Source: Mangrovactinospora gilvigrisea
GTDB taxonomy: Bacteria; Actinomycetota; Actinomycetes; Streptomycetales; Streptomycetaceae
Reading direction: 5' to 3'
Assembly (NCBI RefSeq): GCF_001879105.1
Contig: NZ_MLCF01000041.1
Span: 1-64,000 of the forward strand
Length of the DNA stretch: 64,000 nucleotides
Shown here in pieces: positions 51,036 through 59,744 of this stretch (positions are counted from its first letter, which is position 1; the number at the start of each line of letters is the position of its first letter). The position numbers were made by a program, and so were the translations under genes. The notes beneath the pieces are model-generated. The model was not told the origin of the DNA. It searched no databases and was given only the letters and a program-made list of their open reading frames with translations.

Positions 51036-53495
51036 CTACCCGAGCGTGGCCGTTCGGGGGGCGCCGGCCGCGGACTCGGTGGTGGCTGTCAGGCGGAGGC
51101 CGCCCGGTATCCGCCGGGCCGTGATGCCCTGCGCCTCGGTCACGCGCGTCCAGTGGCCCAGGACGTCGAGCGTCACCGTGTCGGCGGTCTGGGTGGGGTC
51201 GGAGACGGCGACCCGGGCGGTCGCGCCCGTCTTGCGGAGCACCGCGCTGAGCGGCCCCTCCGAGCGCAGCCGGGCGAAGCCGCCGTCCGCCGAACCGCCG
51301 CCCGCCGCGAAGACGTTGGCGGCGAGCACACCCGCGCGGGCGTCGCGGACGGCCTGCACCTCGGGCGTGTTGGCGACCACCGACGTCGACGGGTCGCGGG
51401 CCTCGTCCGCGGTGCGCCGCGCGCTCGCGCCCGGCAGCAGGACGTAGGCGTAGGAGGCGTTCTCCGCATCGGCGCCGTGGTCCAGATGGAGCGTCAGGAA
51501 GCGGTTGGTGTAGCTCGGGCCCCCGGTGCCCGTCGAGCCGTGGTCGATGTCGGTGTAGGCGCCGGTGCGGGTCTCGCGCAGCGCGTGCAGCGTCACGGGC
51601 CGCGGGAAGACATAGCCGGCGGTGCCCTCCAGATGCGCCCAGCGCACCCCGTCGGGGGCCGCGCTGTCGCCGTCGCCGGGGACCAGGCGGGTCCCGTCGA
51701 CGAGCAGCGCCGCGCTCTCGCCGGCCGCCGAGCCGGTGAGCCGGCGGTGCTCGACCGTGGTGACGGCGCCGGGGCCGCCCGGGTCGGTGATGCCGGCGCC
51801 CAGCGCGACGACCCGATCGGGCAGGCAGAACCAGGACTTGGTGCAGGTCAGCGCCGAGTCGTCGGCCTTGAGCCGCATCCCGACGGCGGCCACGGAGTCC
51901 GCGTCCAGGGCGGCGCCGCCGACCCACGGCTCGGGGTTGCGGTACTCGGTGGCCCAGGGGATGTTGACCAGCTGGCGCGGCGCGGTGTCCACGGTGGTGC
52001 CGGGCAGCCGGTAGGGGTTGACGGTGCACCAGTAGCCGCCGCCGTACTGCTGGTTGTCGGTGTAGAGGTAGGTCATGCCGTCGCCGGTGTACCAGCCGCG
52101 CAGGTTCTCGTTGTTGCCGGTCTCGTAGCCGGCGATGCGCGGGGAGTTCATGGCGATGCCGACGGCCCAGTCGGCGGTGCGGTGCACGGCGCGGTCCATC
52201 ACGCCGAAGACATGGGACTCGGCGAGCGGTCCGCGCGGGGCGGTGGAGGCGTCGGCGAGCAGCGCGTCGGCGGCGACGATCGCGGGGATCGGCCAGCCGG
52301 TCGGGGGCGTGGTGCCGTCGGCGTCCAGCAGGTTGCGCTTGACGAAGGCGGCGACCGACGGGCGGTCGGCGTCGGAGAGGCCGGAGAGCAGCATCAGGAT
52401 GGAGCGGTTGATGGCGCGTCCGCTGCCGAGGTCGCTGTAGGTGGCGAAGGAGACGTCCCGTCCCGCCGTCATGTCCATGATGGCGCCGCGCCAGAAGAGC
52501 GGCTCGAAGGAGCGGTGCACCCACTGGGCGATGATCGGGTCGGTGACGGCCCACCGGGTGCCGGCCGCCCGGCCCAGGATGTTGGCGAGCGAGGTGAAGA
52601 GCGACGAGCCGTAGCCGGCGGCGTAGGGGAACCAGATGTGCTGGGTGAAGGAGCCGTCGGAGTAGAAGCCGTCCCGGGTGTAGTCGGCGGCCGTGGTGCC
52701 GTCCTTGTAGACGAGGACACCCTCCAGGGCGGAGATCGCCGCCGCGGTCTCGTCGGCGTCCTCGGTGAGCAGCGCGCGGCCGAGGACGGCGTCGCAGAGG
52801 TTGACGCGGTTGGCGGCGGCGCCCTTGGTGCCGGTGAGCGGGACGGAGGGGACGAAGTGCCGCTCGGGCGCGATCCATTGGGCGACCCGGTCGGCGGTCG
52901 CCTCGGCGGAGCCGAAGATCAGCAGGACGGCGTCGTTGAGGGCGAGCGGGACGCCGATCTCCCAGTCGAACCAGTTGGCCCACTCGGTGACGCCGGTGGC
53001 GTAGGGGTTGGCGGTGAACCAGTCCAGGCCGTCGGCGATGTCGGCGAGCAGCCCGGCGTCCCCGTGAGTAGCGGTGCCCGGGGTGGCCCAGCCGAGGGCG
53101 AGGGCCTTGAGGCGGGCGGCCGTGGTGCTCACCGGGCTGGAGCTGGAGTGGTCGGCGGGGATGGTGACGTCGCTGAAGAGGCTGGTGGTGCGCTGCCCGG
53201 CGGGGACCAGCTTGGCGCGGGCCGCGGTGGCCGCGGTCTCAATCTGCTGGAGCGCGGCGGCGAGGGCCGGATTCCCCGGGTCCCACCCGGAGCCGACCAG
53301 CATGCCGAGCCACTGGGCGCGCCCGGCGGCGAAGTCGTCCGCGCCGGAAGCGGCGGACGAGGCGGGCGAGGCCGACGAGGCCGACGAGGCCGATGCGGCG
53401 CCCGCGGGGGCGGCGAGGGCGAAGGGGACGGCTGCGGCGGCCGCCAGCGCGGTACCGCCGAGGAGCACGGCGCGGCGTGGTGTGGGATGCGTCAC
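51036..53495 (-). CDS. Secreted polysaccharide lyase family 8 (hyaluronate/chondroitin/xanthan lyase-like)
   Basis: The protein has 819 residues. The N-terminus (MTHPTPRRAVLLGGTALAAA) is a twin-arginine signal, followed by an Ala/Ser repeat linker. The alpha-toroid domain holds NLCDAVLGRALL, the catalytic His in DGSFTQHIWFPYAAGYG near residue 283 and NNENLRGWYTGDGMTYLY with Asn, Glu and Arg. Beta-sandwich domains follow to the end. Family 8 enzymes cut uronic-acid polysaccharides by beta-elimination. The start is GTG at 53495, only eight bases after TAGATT, so the message is likely leaderless. An 18-base palindrome lies upstream of the -35 box. Confidence 0.92.
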   Translation of the reverse strand: MTHPTPRRAVLLGGTALAAAAAVPFALAAPAGAASASSASSASPASSAASGADDFAAGRAQWLGMLVGSGWDPGNPALAAALQQIETAATAARAKLVPAGQRTTSLFSDVTIPADHSSSSPVSTTAARLKALALGWATPGTATHGDAGLLADIADGLDWFTANPYATGVTEWANWFDWEIGVPLALNDAVLLIFGSAEATADRVAQWIAPERHFVPSVPLTGTKGAAANRVNLCDAVLGRALLTEDADETAAAISALEGVLVYKDGTTAADYTRDGFYSDGSFTQHIWFPYAAGYGSSLFTSLANILGRAAGTRWAVTDPIIAQWVHRSFEPLFWRGAIMDMTAGRDVSFATYSDLGSGRAINRSILMLLSGLSDADRPSVAAFVKRNLLDADGTTPPTGWPIPAIVAADALLADASTAPRGPLAESHVFGVMDRAVHRTADWAVGIAMNSPRIAGYETGNNENLRGWYTGDGMTYLYTDNQQYGGGYWCTVNPYRLPGTTVDTAPRQLVNIPWATEYRNPEPWVGGAALDADSVAAVGMRLKADDSALTCTKSWFCLPDRVVALGAGITDPGGPGAVTTVEHRRLTGSAAGESAALLVDGTRLVPGDGDSAAPDGVRWAHLEGTAGYVFPRPVTLHALRETRTGAYTDIDHGSTGTGGPSYTNRFLTLHLDHGADAENASYAYVLLPGASARRTADEARDPSTSVVANTPEVQAVRDARAGVLAANVFAAGGGSADGGFARLRSEGPLSAVLRKTGATARVAVSDPTQTADTVTLDVLGHWTRVTEAQGITARRIPGGLRLTATTESAAGAPRTATLG

Positions 53496-53503
53496 GGCAG
53501 CAG

Positions 53504-53533
53504 AATCTAGGAACCATAGTGATCGAACGTCAA
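53504..53533 (-). promoter_or_regulatory. Promoter of the lyase gene, leaderless
   Basis: On the minus strand TTGACG (-35) and TAGATT (-10) are 18 bases apart, and the GTG start lies eight bases after the -10 box. No ribosome site exists between them. Confidence 0.6.
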
Positions 53534-53545
53534 TAACTTCGACAG

Positions 53546-53563
53546 AATGATCGATCGATCATT
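53546..53563. promoter_or_regulatory. 18-base perfect palindrome upstream of lyase promoter
   Basis: AATGATCGATCGATCATT is a perfect inverted repeat centred about 20 bases above the -35 box of the lyase promoter. The place and AT-rich ends suggest an activator or repressor site. The divergent PAC2 gene starts about 140 bases away. Confidence 0.55.
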
Positions 53564-53704
53564 TTGCGGGACCGCTGGCCGGGAATCGCCGTCCGCTCGC
53601 GGGAATTCCCCCGGAAACGGGAAGAGGCGGGGCCCCTCGGGCGTTGTCCACCATGACAGTGCAATGCAGTTGCAAGCAGTGACGTCAGGAAGGCAGCGAT
53701 CGCT

Positions 53705-54640
53705 GTGGCGAATCCCGAGGAGCTGTACGAGCTCAAGTCCGCGCCCGAGCGGCTCGTCCTGCGTGCCCCCGACGGACGCGGCCCCGTTCTGATCCACCAC
53801 CTCACCGGATACATGGACGCCGGCAACGCGGGCGTGCTCGCCACCGAGCACCTGCTCGCCTCCGACGACGGGCTGCTCATCGCCACCTTCGACGCCGACG
53901 CGCTGGTCGACCACCGGGCCCGCCGGCCCACCATGGTCTTCGACGGCGACCGCTTCGAGGACTACGAGCCCCACGCGATCGAGCTGCACCTCCTGCACGA
54001 CCTCGACGACAACCCGTACCTGCTGCTCACCGGCCCCGAGCCGGACTGGCAGTGGAACCGCTTCTCCGGCGCCGTCCGCCACCTGGTGGAGCGGCTCGGC
54101 GTGCGCCTCACCGTCGGCCTGCACGGCATCCCGATGGGCGTCCCGCACACCCGGCCCACCGGCGCCACCCTGCACGCCACCCGCCCCGAACTGCTCGCCG
54201 GCCACCAGCCGATGGAGGAGCGCCTCGAGGTCCCGGCGAGCGTCGACAATCTCATCGAGTACAGCCTGGGCCGCTCCGGGCACGACGCGGCCGGCGTCGC
54301 CGTCCACGTCCCGCACTACCTGGCCCGCTCCGAGTACCCGACGGCCGCGGTCTCCGCGCTGGAGCACGTCTCCCGGCTCTCCGGGCTGCGGCTCCCGGTC
54401 GGCGAGCTGCGCGCCTGCGAGGAGAAGGCCCGCGAGGAGATCGAGGAGCAGGTCGCGGAATCCGGCCAGGTGCAGGAGGTCGTCGCGGCCCTGGAGGAGC
54501 AGTACGACGCCTTCGAGCGCGGCGCGGCCCGCGGCAACCTGCTGCTGGACGGCACCGACGAGCTTCCCACCGGCGACGAACTGGCCGCCGAGTTCGAGCA
54601 GTTCCTCGCCGAACGGGAGTCCGGAACCGGCGGCGAATGA
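53705..54640 (+). CDS. PAC2 family protein
   Basis: The protein has 311 residues of the PAC2 family (proteasome assembly chaperone 2-like, common in actinobacteria). Marker segments are LIHHLTGYMDAGNAG, ATFDADALVDHRARRPTM, LHGIPMGVPHTRP and ARSEYPTAAVSALEHVSRL. The C-terminal 60 residues are acidic and helical. Actinobacteria have proteasomes, but a role of this protein in them is not established. The start is GTG at 53705 with a weak GGAAGG site. Confidence 0.9.
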   Translation: MANPEELYELKSAPERLVLRAPDGRGPVLIHHLTGYMDAGNAGVLATEHLLASDDGLLIATFDADALVDHRARRPTMVFDGDRFEDYEPHAIELHLLHDLDDNPYLLLTGPEPDWQWNRFSGAVRHLVERLGVRLTVGLHGIPMGVPHTRPTGATLHATRPELLAGHQPMEERLEVPASVDNLIEYSLGRSGHDAAGVAVHVPHYLARSEYPTAAVSALEHVSRLSGLRLPVGELRACEEKAREEIEEQVAESGQVQEVVAALEEQYDAFERGAARGNLLLDGTDELPTGDELAAEFEQFLAERESGTGGE

Positions 54641-54661
54641 CGGAACCGTGACGGATTCCGG

Positions 54662-54681
54662 TGGAATCCGACGGACCACGG
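54662..54681 (+). promoter_or_regulatory. Shared upstream element, copy 2
   Basis: TGGAATCCGACGGACCACGG, 18 of 20 bases identical to the element at 50434-50453, 81 bases before the start of the larger PrimPol-like gene. GGAAC precedes it in both places. Confidence 0.4.
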
Positions 54682-54742
54682 TGCATCGCGGGCGGCGGGT
54701 GGAGGATGATGGGGGGATCCCCGCTCACGCCAGAGGAGTTCG

Positions 54743-55483
54743 ATGCGGCTTCCCCAACTGCCCCTGCGGCCTCTCCGTGAACCCGTGCGCACCGTCAGCC
54801 GGCTCCTGCCGCGCCGCCGGTCCGCCCCGGACAGCGCGGGGCCGGGGCCCGAGGAGCGGGCCCGGCTGCTGGCCGCGGCGCAGGCCGCGGGGCTGCTGAT
54901 CGCCCCCGCCGCGCACCCCCTCGGCTACGGCTGCTCCTGCGACCGCGTCGGCTGCCCGACGCCCGCCGCGCACCCGGTCTCCTTCGGCTGGCAGACGCAG
55001 GCCTCCGACGACCCCGCGCATCTGGAGCGGTGGCTCGCCGCCGACCCGGAGGCGAACTTCGTCGCGGCCACCGGCATCACCCACGACGTGCTGGACGTAC
55101 CCGGGCCGATCGGGCGCGCCGCGCTGACCCGGATCGCCGCGGACGCGCCGGAGGCGGGTCCGGTGGCCATCACCGAGCCGGACCGCTACCAGTTCTTCAC
55201 CGCGAGCCGGGCCGCGATCGACGAGGACGAGTGGTGGCCCTGCGAGCTCGACTGCCACCCCGAGACCGTCGACGAGCATCCCGGCCTGCGCTGGCACTGC
55301 CGGGGGAGCTACGTCCTGCTGCCGCCGTCCCGACACATGTCCGGGGCGGCGGTTTCCTGGTTCCGGGCGCCCGTCGCGGGCGCGGCGCCGCCCGACCCGG
55401 TGCGGGTGCTGGCGGCCATCGCGGAGGTCTGGGAGGAGCTGGACGCCTCCGAGGAGCCGGAGGAGGAACTCACGGCAGGGTGA
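54743..55483 (+). CDS. PrimPol-like domain protein, probably catalytically inactive
   Basis: The protein has 246 residues with the PrimPol N-domain layout: [19 protein letters not shown] (Cys-rich), the WQTQASDD segment, [20 protein letters not shown] where the DxD of active enzymes is replaced, [16 protein letters not shown], and [16 protein letters not shown]. This resembles single-domain relatives common in Streptomyces that probably lack polymerase function. ATG at 54743 has GAGGAG about five to six bases upstream. The end overlaps the convergent map gene by 14 bases. Confidence 0.75.
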   Translation: MRLPQLPLRPLREPVRTVSRLLPRRRSAPDSAGPGPEERARLLAAAQAAGLLIAPAAHPLGYGCSCDRVGCPTPAAHPVSFGWQTQASDDPAHLERWLAADPEANFVAATGITHDVLDVPGPIGRAALTRIAADAPEAGPVAITEPDRYQFFTASRAAIDEDEWWPCELDCHPETVDEHPGLRWHCRGSYVLLPPSRHMSGAAVSWFRAPVAGAAPPDPVRVLAAIAEVWEELDASEEPEEELTAG

Positions 55484-56318
55484 GGATCTCCGTGCCGGTG
55501 TCGGTGACGACCAGGGTGTGCTCGAACTGGGCGGTGCGGCGGCGGTCCTTGGTGACCGTCGTCCAGCCGTCCTCCCACTGGTCCCACTCGTAGGTGCCCA
55601 GCGTCAGCATCGGCTCGATGGTGAACGTCATGCCGGGCTGGATCTCCAGATCGGCCCGCGGGTCGTCGTAGTGCGGGATGATCAGGCCGGAGTGGAAGGA
55701 CTCGTTGATGCCGTGACCGGTGAAGTCCCGCACCACGCCGTAGCCGAACCGCTTGGCGTACGACTCGATCACCCGTCCGATGACATTGATCTGCCGCCCC
55801 GGCCGGACCGCCTTGATCGCCCGGTTGAGCGACTCCCGGGTCCGCTCCACCAGCAGCTTCGACTCCTCGTCGACGTCGCCGACGAAGTAGGTGGCGTTGG
55901 TGTCCCCGTGCACCCCGTGGATGAACGCGGTGACGTCCAGGTTCACGATGTCGCCGTCCCGCATCACCGTGGAGTCCGGGATGCCGTGGCAGATCACCTC
56001 GTTGAGCGAGGTGCAGATGGACTTGGGGAAGCCCCGGTAGCCCAGGTCGGACGGGTAGGCGTCGTGGTCGCACATGTACTCGTGCGCCACCCGGTCCAGC
56101 TCGTCCGTCGTCACGCCCGGCGCGATGTGCTTGGCCGCCTCCTCCATCGCCCGCGCGGCGATCCGCGAGGCGTCCCGCATCTTCTCGATCGTCTCCGCCG
56201 ACTGCACCTCGGGGCCGGTGTACGGCGTCGGGGCCTTCCTGCCCACGTACTCCGGACGCGGAATGTGCGCCGGAACGGGACGAGTGGGAGTGAGGGTGCC
56301 GGGAACGAGAGGAGCCAT
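55470..56318 (-). CDS. map: Type I methionine aminopeptidase
   Basis: The protein has 282 residues. The five metal ligands are visible: Asp in NLDVTAFI, Asp in HGDTNATY, His in GHGINESFH, Glu in FTIEPML and Glu in QFEHTLVV. The enzyme removes the initiator methionine from new proteins. ATG at 56318 gives the normal length with the usual actinobacterial N-terminal extension ([17 protein letters not shown]). TAGACT ends exactly seven bases before the ATG, so translation is probably leaderless. It is an essential-type housekeeping gene; actinobacteria often carry more than one copy. Confidence 0.96.
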   Translation of the reverse strand: MAPLVPGTLTPTRPVPAHIPRPEYVGRKAPTPYTGPEVQSAETIEKMRDASRIAARAMEEAAKHIAPGVTTDELDRVAHEYMCDHDAYPSDLGYRGFPKSICTSLNEVICHGIPDSTVMRDGDIVNLDVTAFIHGVHGDTNATYFVGDVDEESKLLVERTRESLNRAIKAVRPGRQINVIGRVIESYAKRFGYGVVRDFTGHGINESFHSGLIIPHYDDPRADLEIQPGMTFTIEPMLTLGTYEWDQWEDGWTTVTKDRRRTAQFEHTLVVTDTGTEILTLP

Positions 56319-56331
56319 GCGGCCGAGTCTA
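56319..56331 (-). promoter_or_regulatory. Leaderless promoter of map
   Basis: On the minus strand TAGACT (56331-56326) is followed by seven bases and then the ATG, so the transcript start and start codon coincide. No ribosome site is present; the -35 region is not clear. Confidence 0.6.
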
Positions 56332-56426
56332 CGGTTCTCCGCGCGCCCGGCGGCGCGGCCCTGGGCAGACTGGCAGCGACGGAGCACCGTCGACGCAACA
56401 CGGGAAACGAAGGAGAGGAGACCGCC

Positions 56427-56648
56427 GTGCCGATCTTCCGCAGGAAGGCGACCGACCCCGTCGGGCAACCCGGCGAGTGGTACTACTGCGTCCGGCACCA
56501 CAAGGTGGAGGAGGGCCCGGAGTGCCGCGCCGCCGACCGGCTCGGCCCCTACGCCTCCCGCGAGGAGGCCGCGCACGCCCTGGAGACCGCCGAGAAGCGC
56601 AACGAGGCCTGGGACGCACAGGACCGGCGCGCCGACGACGCGGATTGA
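56427..56648 (+). CDS. Small conserved hypothetical protein (73 residues)
   Basis: It starts at GTG 56427 with AGGAG about eight to ten bases upstream. The sequence [12 protein letters not shown]...[18 protein letters not shown] has a Cys-His-His-Cys set that could bind a metal, and ends in a charged helix with [17 protein letters not shown]-like spacing ([17 protein letters not shown]). A protein of this type next to map is common in Streptomyces genomes. Function unknown. It is divergent from map. Confidence 0.75.
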   Translation: MPIFRRKATDPVGQPGEWYYCVRHHKVEEGPECRAADRLGPYASREEAAHALETAEKRNEAWDAQDRRADDAD

Positions 56649-56653
56649 GTCGG

Positions 56654-56666
56654 TAGGGTGCGGGGC
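56654..56666 (+). promoter_or_regulatory. Candidate leaderless promoter
   Basis: TAGGGT (56654-56659) ends seven bases before the ATG at 56667. No ribosome site lies between. Confidence 0.45.
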
Positions 56667-57329
56667 ATGCTGCCGCACCCCCAAGCCCCCCAGCAACCGC
56701 AGCGCCCGCAGCCGGTGTTCATCGACACCACGGGCCTGCGGCCGGCCGACCCGGCCGCCTTCGGCGGCGCCCCGGACGTCCTCGGGGCGTGGGTGACGCC
56801 CTACGGCCACACCATCTCGGCGCACTACTACGCGGCCGTTCCGGACCTGCCGGCGTCCCCCGACGACATCCACCTGCTGCGGCCCGCCATGGCGCAGCGC
56901 TACGCCTCCTCCGGCTGCCTGATCGAGGCCGACCAGGCGGTGGTGGACGGCGTCCGGGCGGTCCGGATGGTCGCCAAGCAGCCGCTGCCCGGCGGGCCCG
57001 GCCACGGGCTGCTCTTCGGCGGCGTGCTGGTGCTGCCGCGCGACCGGTGCAGCGCGGTGCTGAAGATCGAGGCGCCGGAGCAGGGCGTGACGGGCATGCG
57101 CGAGGCCACCGTCGCCGCCCGCTCGGGCAACCCGATGGGGCTCTTCCAGGACCACCCCTACCAGCCCGGCCTGCGCGGGGCGCTGCCCTTCAACGAGGCC
57201 GACTCCTACGAGTACGACGAGGAGTTCCCGGACCATCCGCTCACCGTGGTGCGGCGGGTGCTGGCGCACCTGATCACCACCTCCGCGGTGGACCCGCAGT
57301 TCCGCGACCTGCCGGCGTTCGGCAGCTGA
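56667..57329 (+). CDS. Hypothetical protein (220 residues)
   Basis: The protein begins with a Pro/Gln-rich stretch ([18 protein letters not shown]) and then a soluble domain containing [40 protein letters not shown] and [19 protein letters not shown]. It has no signal peptide or membrane helix. I do not recognise a named family, though its composition is fully gene-like. The likely leaderless ATG at 56667 is preferred over GTG 56658. A strong hairpin separates it from the convergent next gene. Confidence 0.75.
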   Translation: MLPHPQAPQQPQRPQPVFIDTTGLRPADPAAFGGAPDVLGAWVTPYGHTISAHYYAAVPDLPASPDDIHLLRPAMAQRYASSGCLIEADQAVVDGVRAVRMVAKQPLPGGPGHGLLFGGVLVLPRDRCSAVLKIEAPEQGVTGMREATVAARSGNPMGLFQDHPYQPGLRGALPFNEADSYEYDEEFPDHPLTVVRRVLAHLITTSAVDPQFRDLPAFGS

Positions 57330-57330
57330 G

Positions 57331-57356
57331 CCGGGCCCCGGTCAGGCCGGGGCCCG
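57331..57356. terminator. Bidirectional hairpin terminator
   Basis: CGGGCCCCGG and CCGGGGCCCG form a perfect ten-base stem with a five-base loop between two convergent genes. It overlaps the stop of the minus gene. No T-run. Confidence 0.55.
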
Positions 57357-58655
57357 CTCCATCAGCTGCACCACCTTCTCGGCCATCGCCTCGCCGAACG
57401 CGGGGTGGTTGACGTCCGTGCGCATCTCCACCACCTCCACCCCGGTGCCCCTCAGCGCGGCCCGGATGCCCGCGAAGAGCGCCCGGTCGGCGGCCGGGTC
57501 GCGGAACGGGCCGTCCGCCGTCGAGAGCGCCGAGACCCCGCCCAGCGGCAGGAAGACCGCCGCCCGCCCCGAGCCGGCCGCCACCCGGGCGCCCAGCAGC
57601 CGGCCCGCCTCGGCGGCCTCCGCCGGACGCAGCCGCACCAGCGTCAGACGGGGCGTCAGCGGATAGCGCAGATGCCCGTCGAGGCCGCGCGGCAGCTCGG
57701 CGGCCGGGCCCAGCTCGGCGGCGTCCAGCCCGCCCGGCGCCACCACCCGCGGCAGCCCCCGCTCGCCGGCCGCGGTGAGCCGGCCGGGGCCGCGTCCCGA
57801 GGCGGACGCGCCCTCGCCGAGCAGCACCTCCGCCGCCACGTCGCCGGTCGCCGCGTCCAGCACCGCGGCCGCCGCGCCCTGCCGCACCAGCGCCTCCAGC
57901 ACCGCCCCGGACGGGGCCGACACCGCCTCCGCGCCGCGGCGGGCCAGCGCGGCCCGCGCCTCCGTCACACAGGCGATCACCGTGACGCCCGAACTCACCG
58001 CCACCGCCGGGCGGACCGCCGGGCGCGCCGCCCGCGGCACCCGCTGCCCCGCGGCGGCCGGACGGAGCCCGCCGCGGGCCCGGACCATCCCGGCGAGCGC
58101 TGCCGCCGCGCCGGACAGCACCCGGGTCGCCTCCCGGCCGCGGGTGCCGGGGCGGGCCGGATCCACCGCGGAGGGCACGATCACCACGTCCGCACCGCGC
58201 GTCGCGTCCGCCGCGGCGCCGGCCGCGATGCCGTCCGGCCCGCAGGCCACCACCATCTTCGGCACGCCCGTCGGCAGCGCCGCCAGCGCGCGGGCGGCGA
58301 GCGCGGCGCCGCGGCGCCCGCCCACCGCCAGCGCCCCGTCCAGCCCGCCGGAGTCGTGGATGCGCACCAGCAGCCGGGCCGCGCCGGTGCCCATCGCGGC
58401 GTCCGCGGCCCGGCGGTTGCGGGTCCAGGCCAGCGCCGGGAGCGCGGCGCCGGCCTCCTCGGCGACCCGCCGGCGGGAGACCTCCACCGGCATCCCGGGC
58501 ACGCCCAGCACGCCCACGTCCATCACCACGGTGTCCAGCCCGGACGCGTGCAGCCGGTCCCGCAGCCAGCGGATCTCGGCGGCCCGGGTGTCCAGCGCCC
58601 CCAGCAGGACCACGGTCAACGGCCGCGTCGGCACGGCATCCTGACGCCCCTCCAT
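57342..58655 (-). CDS. Tm-1-like ATP-binding domain protein (UPF0261)
   Basis: The protein has 437 residues. The first part (VLLGALDTRAAEIRWLRDRL, then LDTVVMDVGVLG) and the GDVA...NHPAFGEAMAEKVVQLM end match the UPF0261/Tm-1-like family, whose plant member Tm-1 binds tobamovirus replication proteins; bacterial roles are not known. It is unusually Ala/Arg-rich and its middle region is degenerate compared with typical members, so activity is uncertain. ATG at 58655 has GGGAG six bases upstream. Confidence 0.75.
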   Translation of the reverse strand: MEGRQDAVPTRPLTVVLLGALDTRAAEIRWLRDRLHASGLDTVVMDVGVLGVPGMPVEVSRRRVAEEAGAALPALAWTRNRRAADAAMGTGAARLLVRIHDSGGLDGALAVGGRRGAALAARALAALPTGVPKMVVACGPDGIAAGAAADATRGADVVIVPSAVDPARPGTRGREATRVLSGAAAALAGMVRARGGLRPAAAGQRVPRAARPAVRPAVAVSSGVTVIACVTEARAALARRGAEAVSAPSGAVLEALVRQGAAAAVLDAATGDVAAEVLLGEGASASGRGPGRLTAAGERGLPRVVAPGGLDAAELGPAAELPRGLDGHLRYPLTPRLTLVRLRPAEAAEAGRLLGARVAAGSGRAAVFLPLGGVSALSTADGPFRDPAADRALFAGIRAALRGTGVEVVEMRTDVNHPAFGEAMAEKVVQLMERAPA

Positions 58656-58723
58656 GCCCGACTCCCTACCCCCTGGGAGGCGGTGGACGCGGTTCCCCAT
58701 GTGCGGGATGGCAGGATCGGGGC

Positions 58724-59419
58724 ATGACGACGAGTGAGAAGCCGCCGGTGAAGGACCCCTGGGAGCTGCCGGACGTGTCCGGCCTGGTGGTCGGGGTGCT
58801 CGGCGGGACGGGCCCGCAGGGCCGGGGCCTCGCCGCGCGGCTCGCCGCGGCGGGGCAGCGGGTGGTGATCGGCTCGCGCGCGGCGGAGCGGGCGGCGGCC
58901 GCCGCGGAGGAGATCGGCCACGGCGCGGTCGGCGCGGACAACGCGGAGTGCGCGCGGCGGAGCGACGCGGTGATCGTCGCGGTCCCGTGGGAGGGCCACG
59001 GCGAGCTGCTGGCCGCGCTGCGCGAGGAGCTGGCGGGGAAGCTGGTGATCAACTGCGTCAACCCGCTGGGCTTCGACAAGCGCGGCGCGTACGCGCTGAA
59101 GCCCGCGGACGGCAGCGCGGCGGAGCAGGCCGCGGCGCTGCTGCCGGAGTCGCGGGTGACGGCGGCGTTCCACCACATCTCCGCGGTGCTGATGCTGGAC
59201 GGCGGCGTCGGGGAGATCCCGACGGATGTGCTGGTGCTCGGCGAGAAGCGCGCCGACACGGACGCGGTGCAGGCGCTCGCCGCGCGCATCCCGGGGATGC
59301 GCGGGGTCTTCGCGGGGCGGCTGCGGAACGCGCACCAGGTGGAGGCGCTGGTCGCCAACCTCATCTCGGTCAACCGCCGCTACAAGGCGCACGCGGGGCT
59401 GAGGGTCACCGACATCTGA
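58724..59419 (+). CDS. npdG: F420-dependent NADP reductase-like protein (NpdG)
   Basis: The protein has 231 residues. The N-terminal Rossmann loop VVGVLGGTGPQGRGLAARLA binds NADP (with IGSRAAERA after it), and the signature VITA-like VNPLGFDKRG and AFHHISAVLM match the F420-reducing NADP oxidoreductase family, which moves hydride between NADPH and cofactor F420. F420 is normal in Streptomyces. CAGGAT lies six bases before the ATG, so the start may be leaderless. It is divergent from the Tm-1-like gene. Confidence 0.9.
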   Translation: MTTSEKPPVKDPWELPDVSGLVVGVLGGTGPQGRGLAARLAAAGQRVVIGSRAAERAAAAAEEIGHGAVGADNAECARRSDAVIVAVPWEGHGELLAALREELAGKLVINCVNPLGFDKRGAYALKPADGSAAEQAAALLPESRVTAAFHHISAVLMLDGGVGEIPTDVLVLGEKRADTDAVQALAARIPGMRGVFAGRLRNAHQVEALVANLISVNRRYKAHAGLRVTDI

Positions 59420-59447
59420 GCGGGGGCGGTCTGAGAGGATTGCGCCC

Positions 59448-59621
59448 ATGAAGAGCATGACGTGGGTGGTCCTGGCGCTGTGCGTGGTCGCGGTCGTGGC
59501 CGCGGTGGTGTCCTTCACGGCGGGCGACTGGCCGCTGGGCATCGTCTGGATCCTGATCGCCGGCCTCGGCTCGAACCTGGCCCTCTTCCAGGTGCGCAGG
59601 TCCCGCCGGGCCTCGGCCTGA
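59448..59621 (+). CDS. Small two-helix membrane protein (57 residues)
   Basis: ATG at 59448 opens a 57-residue frame, MKSMTWVVLALCVVAVVAAV followed by a short loop and a second hydrophobic stretch (GIVWILIAGLGSNLALFQV), ending in a basic tail RRSRRASA. Such tiny membrane proteins follow housekeeping genes in many Streptomyces genomes. It lies 28 bases after npdG on the same strand. Function unknown. Confidence 0.7.
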   Translation: MKSMTWVVLALCVVAVVAAVVSFTAGDWPLGIVWILIAGLGSNLALFQVRRSRRASA

Positions 59622-59688
59622 CGCCTCCGCCCCGGCCCCGCGGACCGCGGACGCCGCAGCGATCCGGATGGAGTGCCGGAGGGGGTCC

Positions 59689-59709
59689 CCCCCGGACGGA
59701 GTCCGGGGG
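59689..59709. terminator. Hairpin CCCCCGGAC-GGA-GTCCGGGGG
   Basis: A perfect nine-base stem and three-base loop lie between convergent genes, inside a sequence (GGAGGGGGTCCCC...GTCCGGGGGAGG) of the kind repeated between genes in Streptomyces. Probable bidirectional terminator. Confidence 0.6.
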
Positions 59710-59744
59710 AGGAGGCGGAGGCGAAGAGGGCACCGCGCGGCGCG

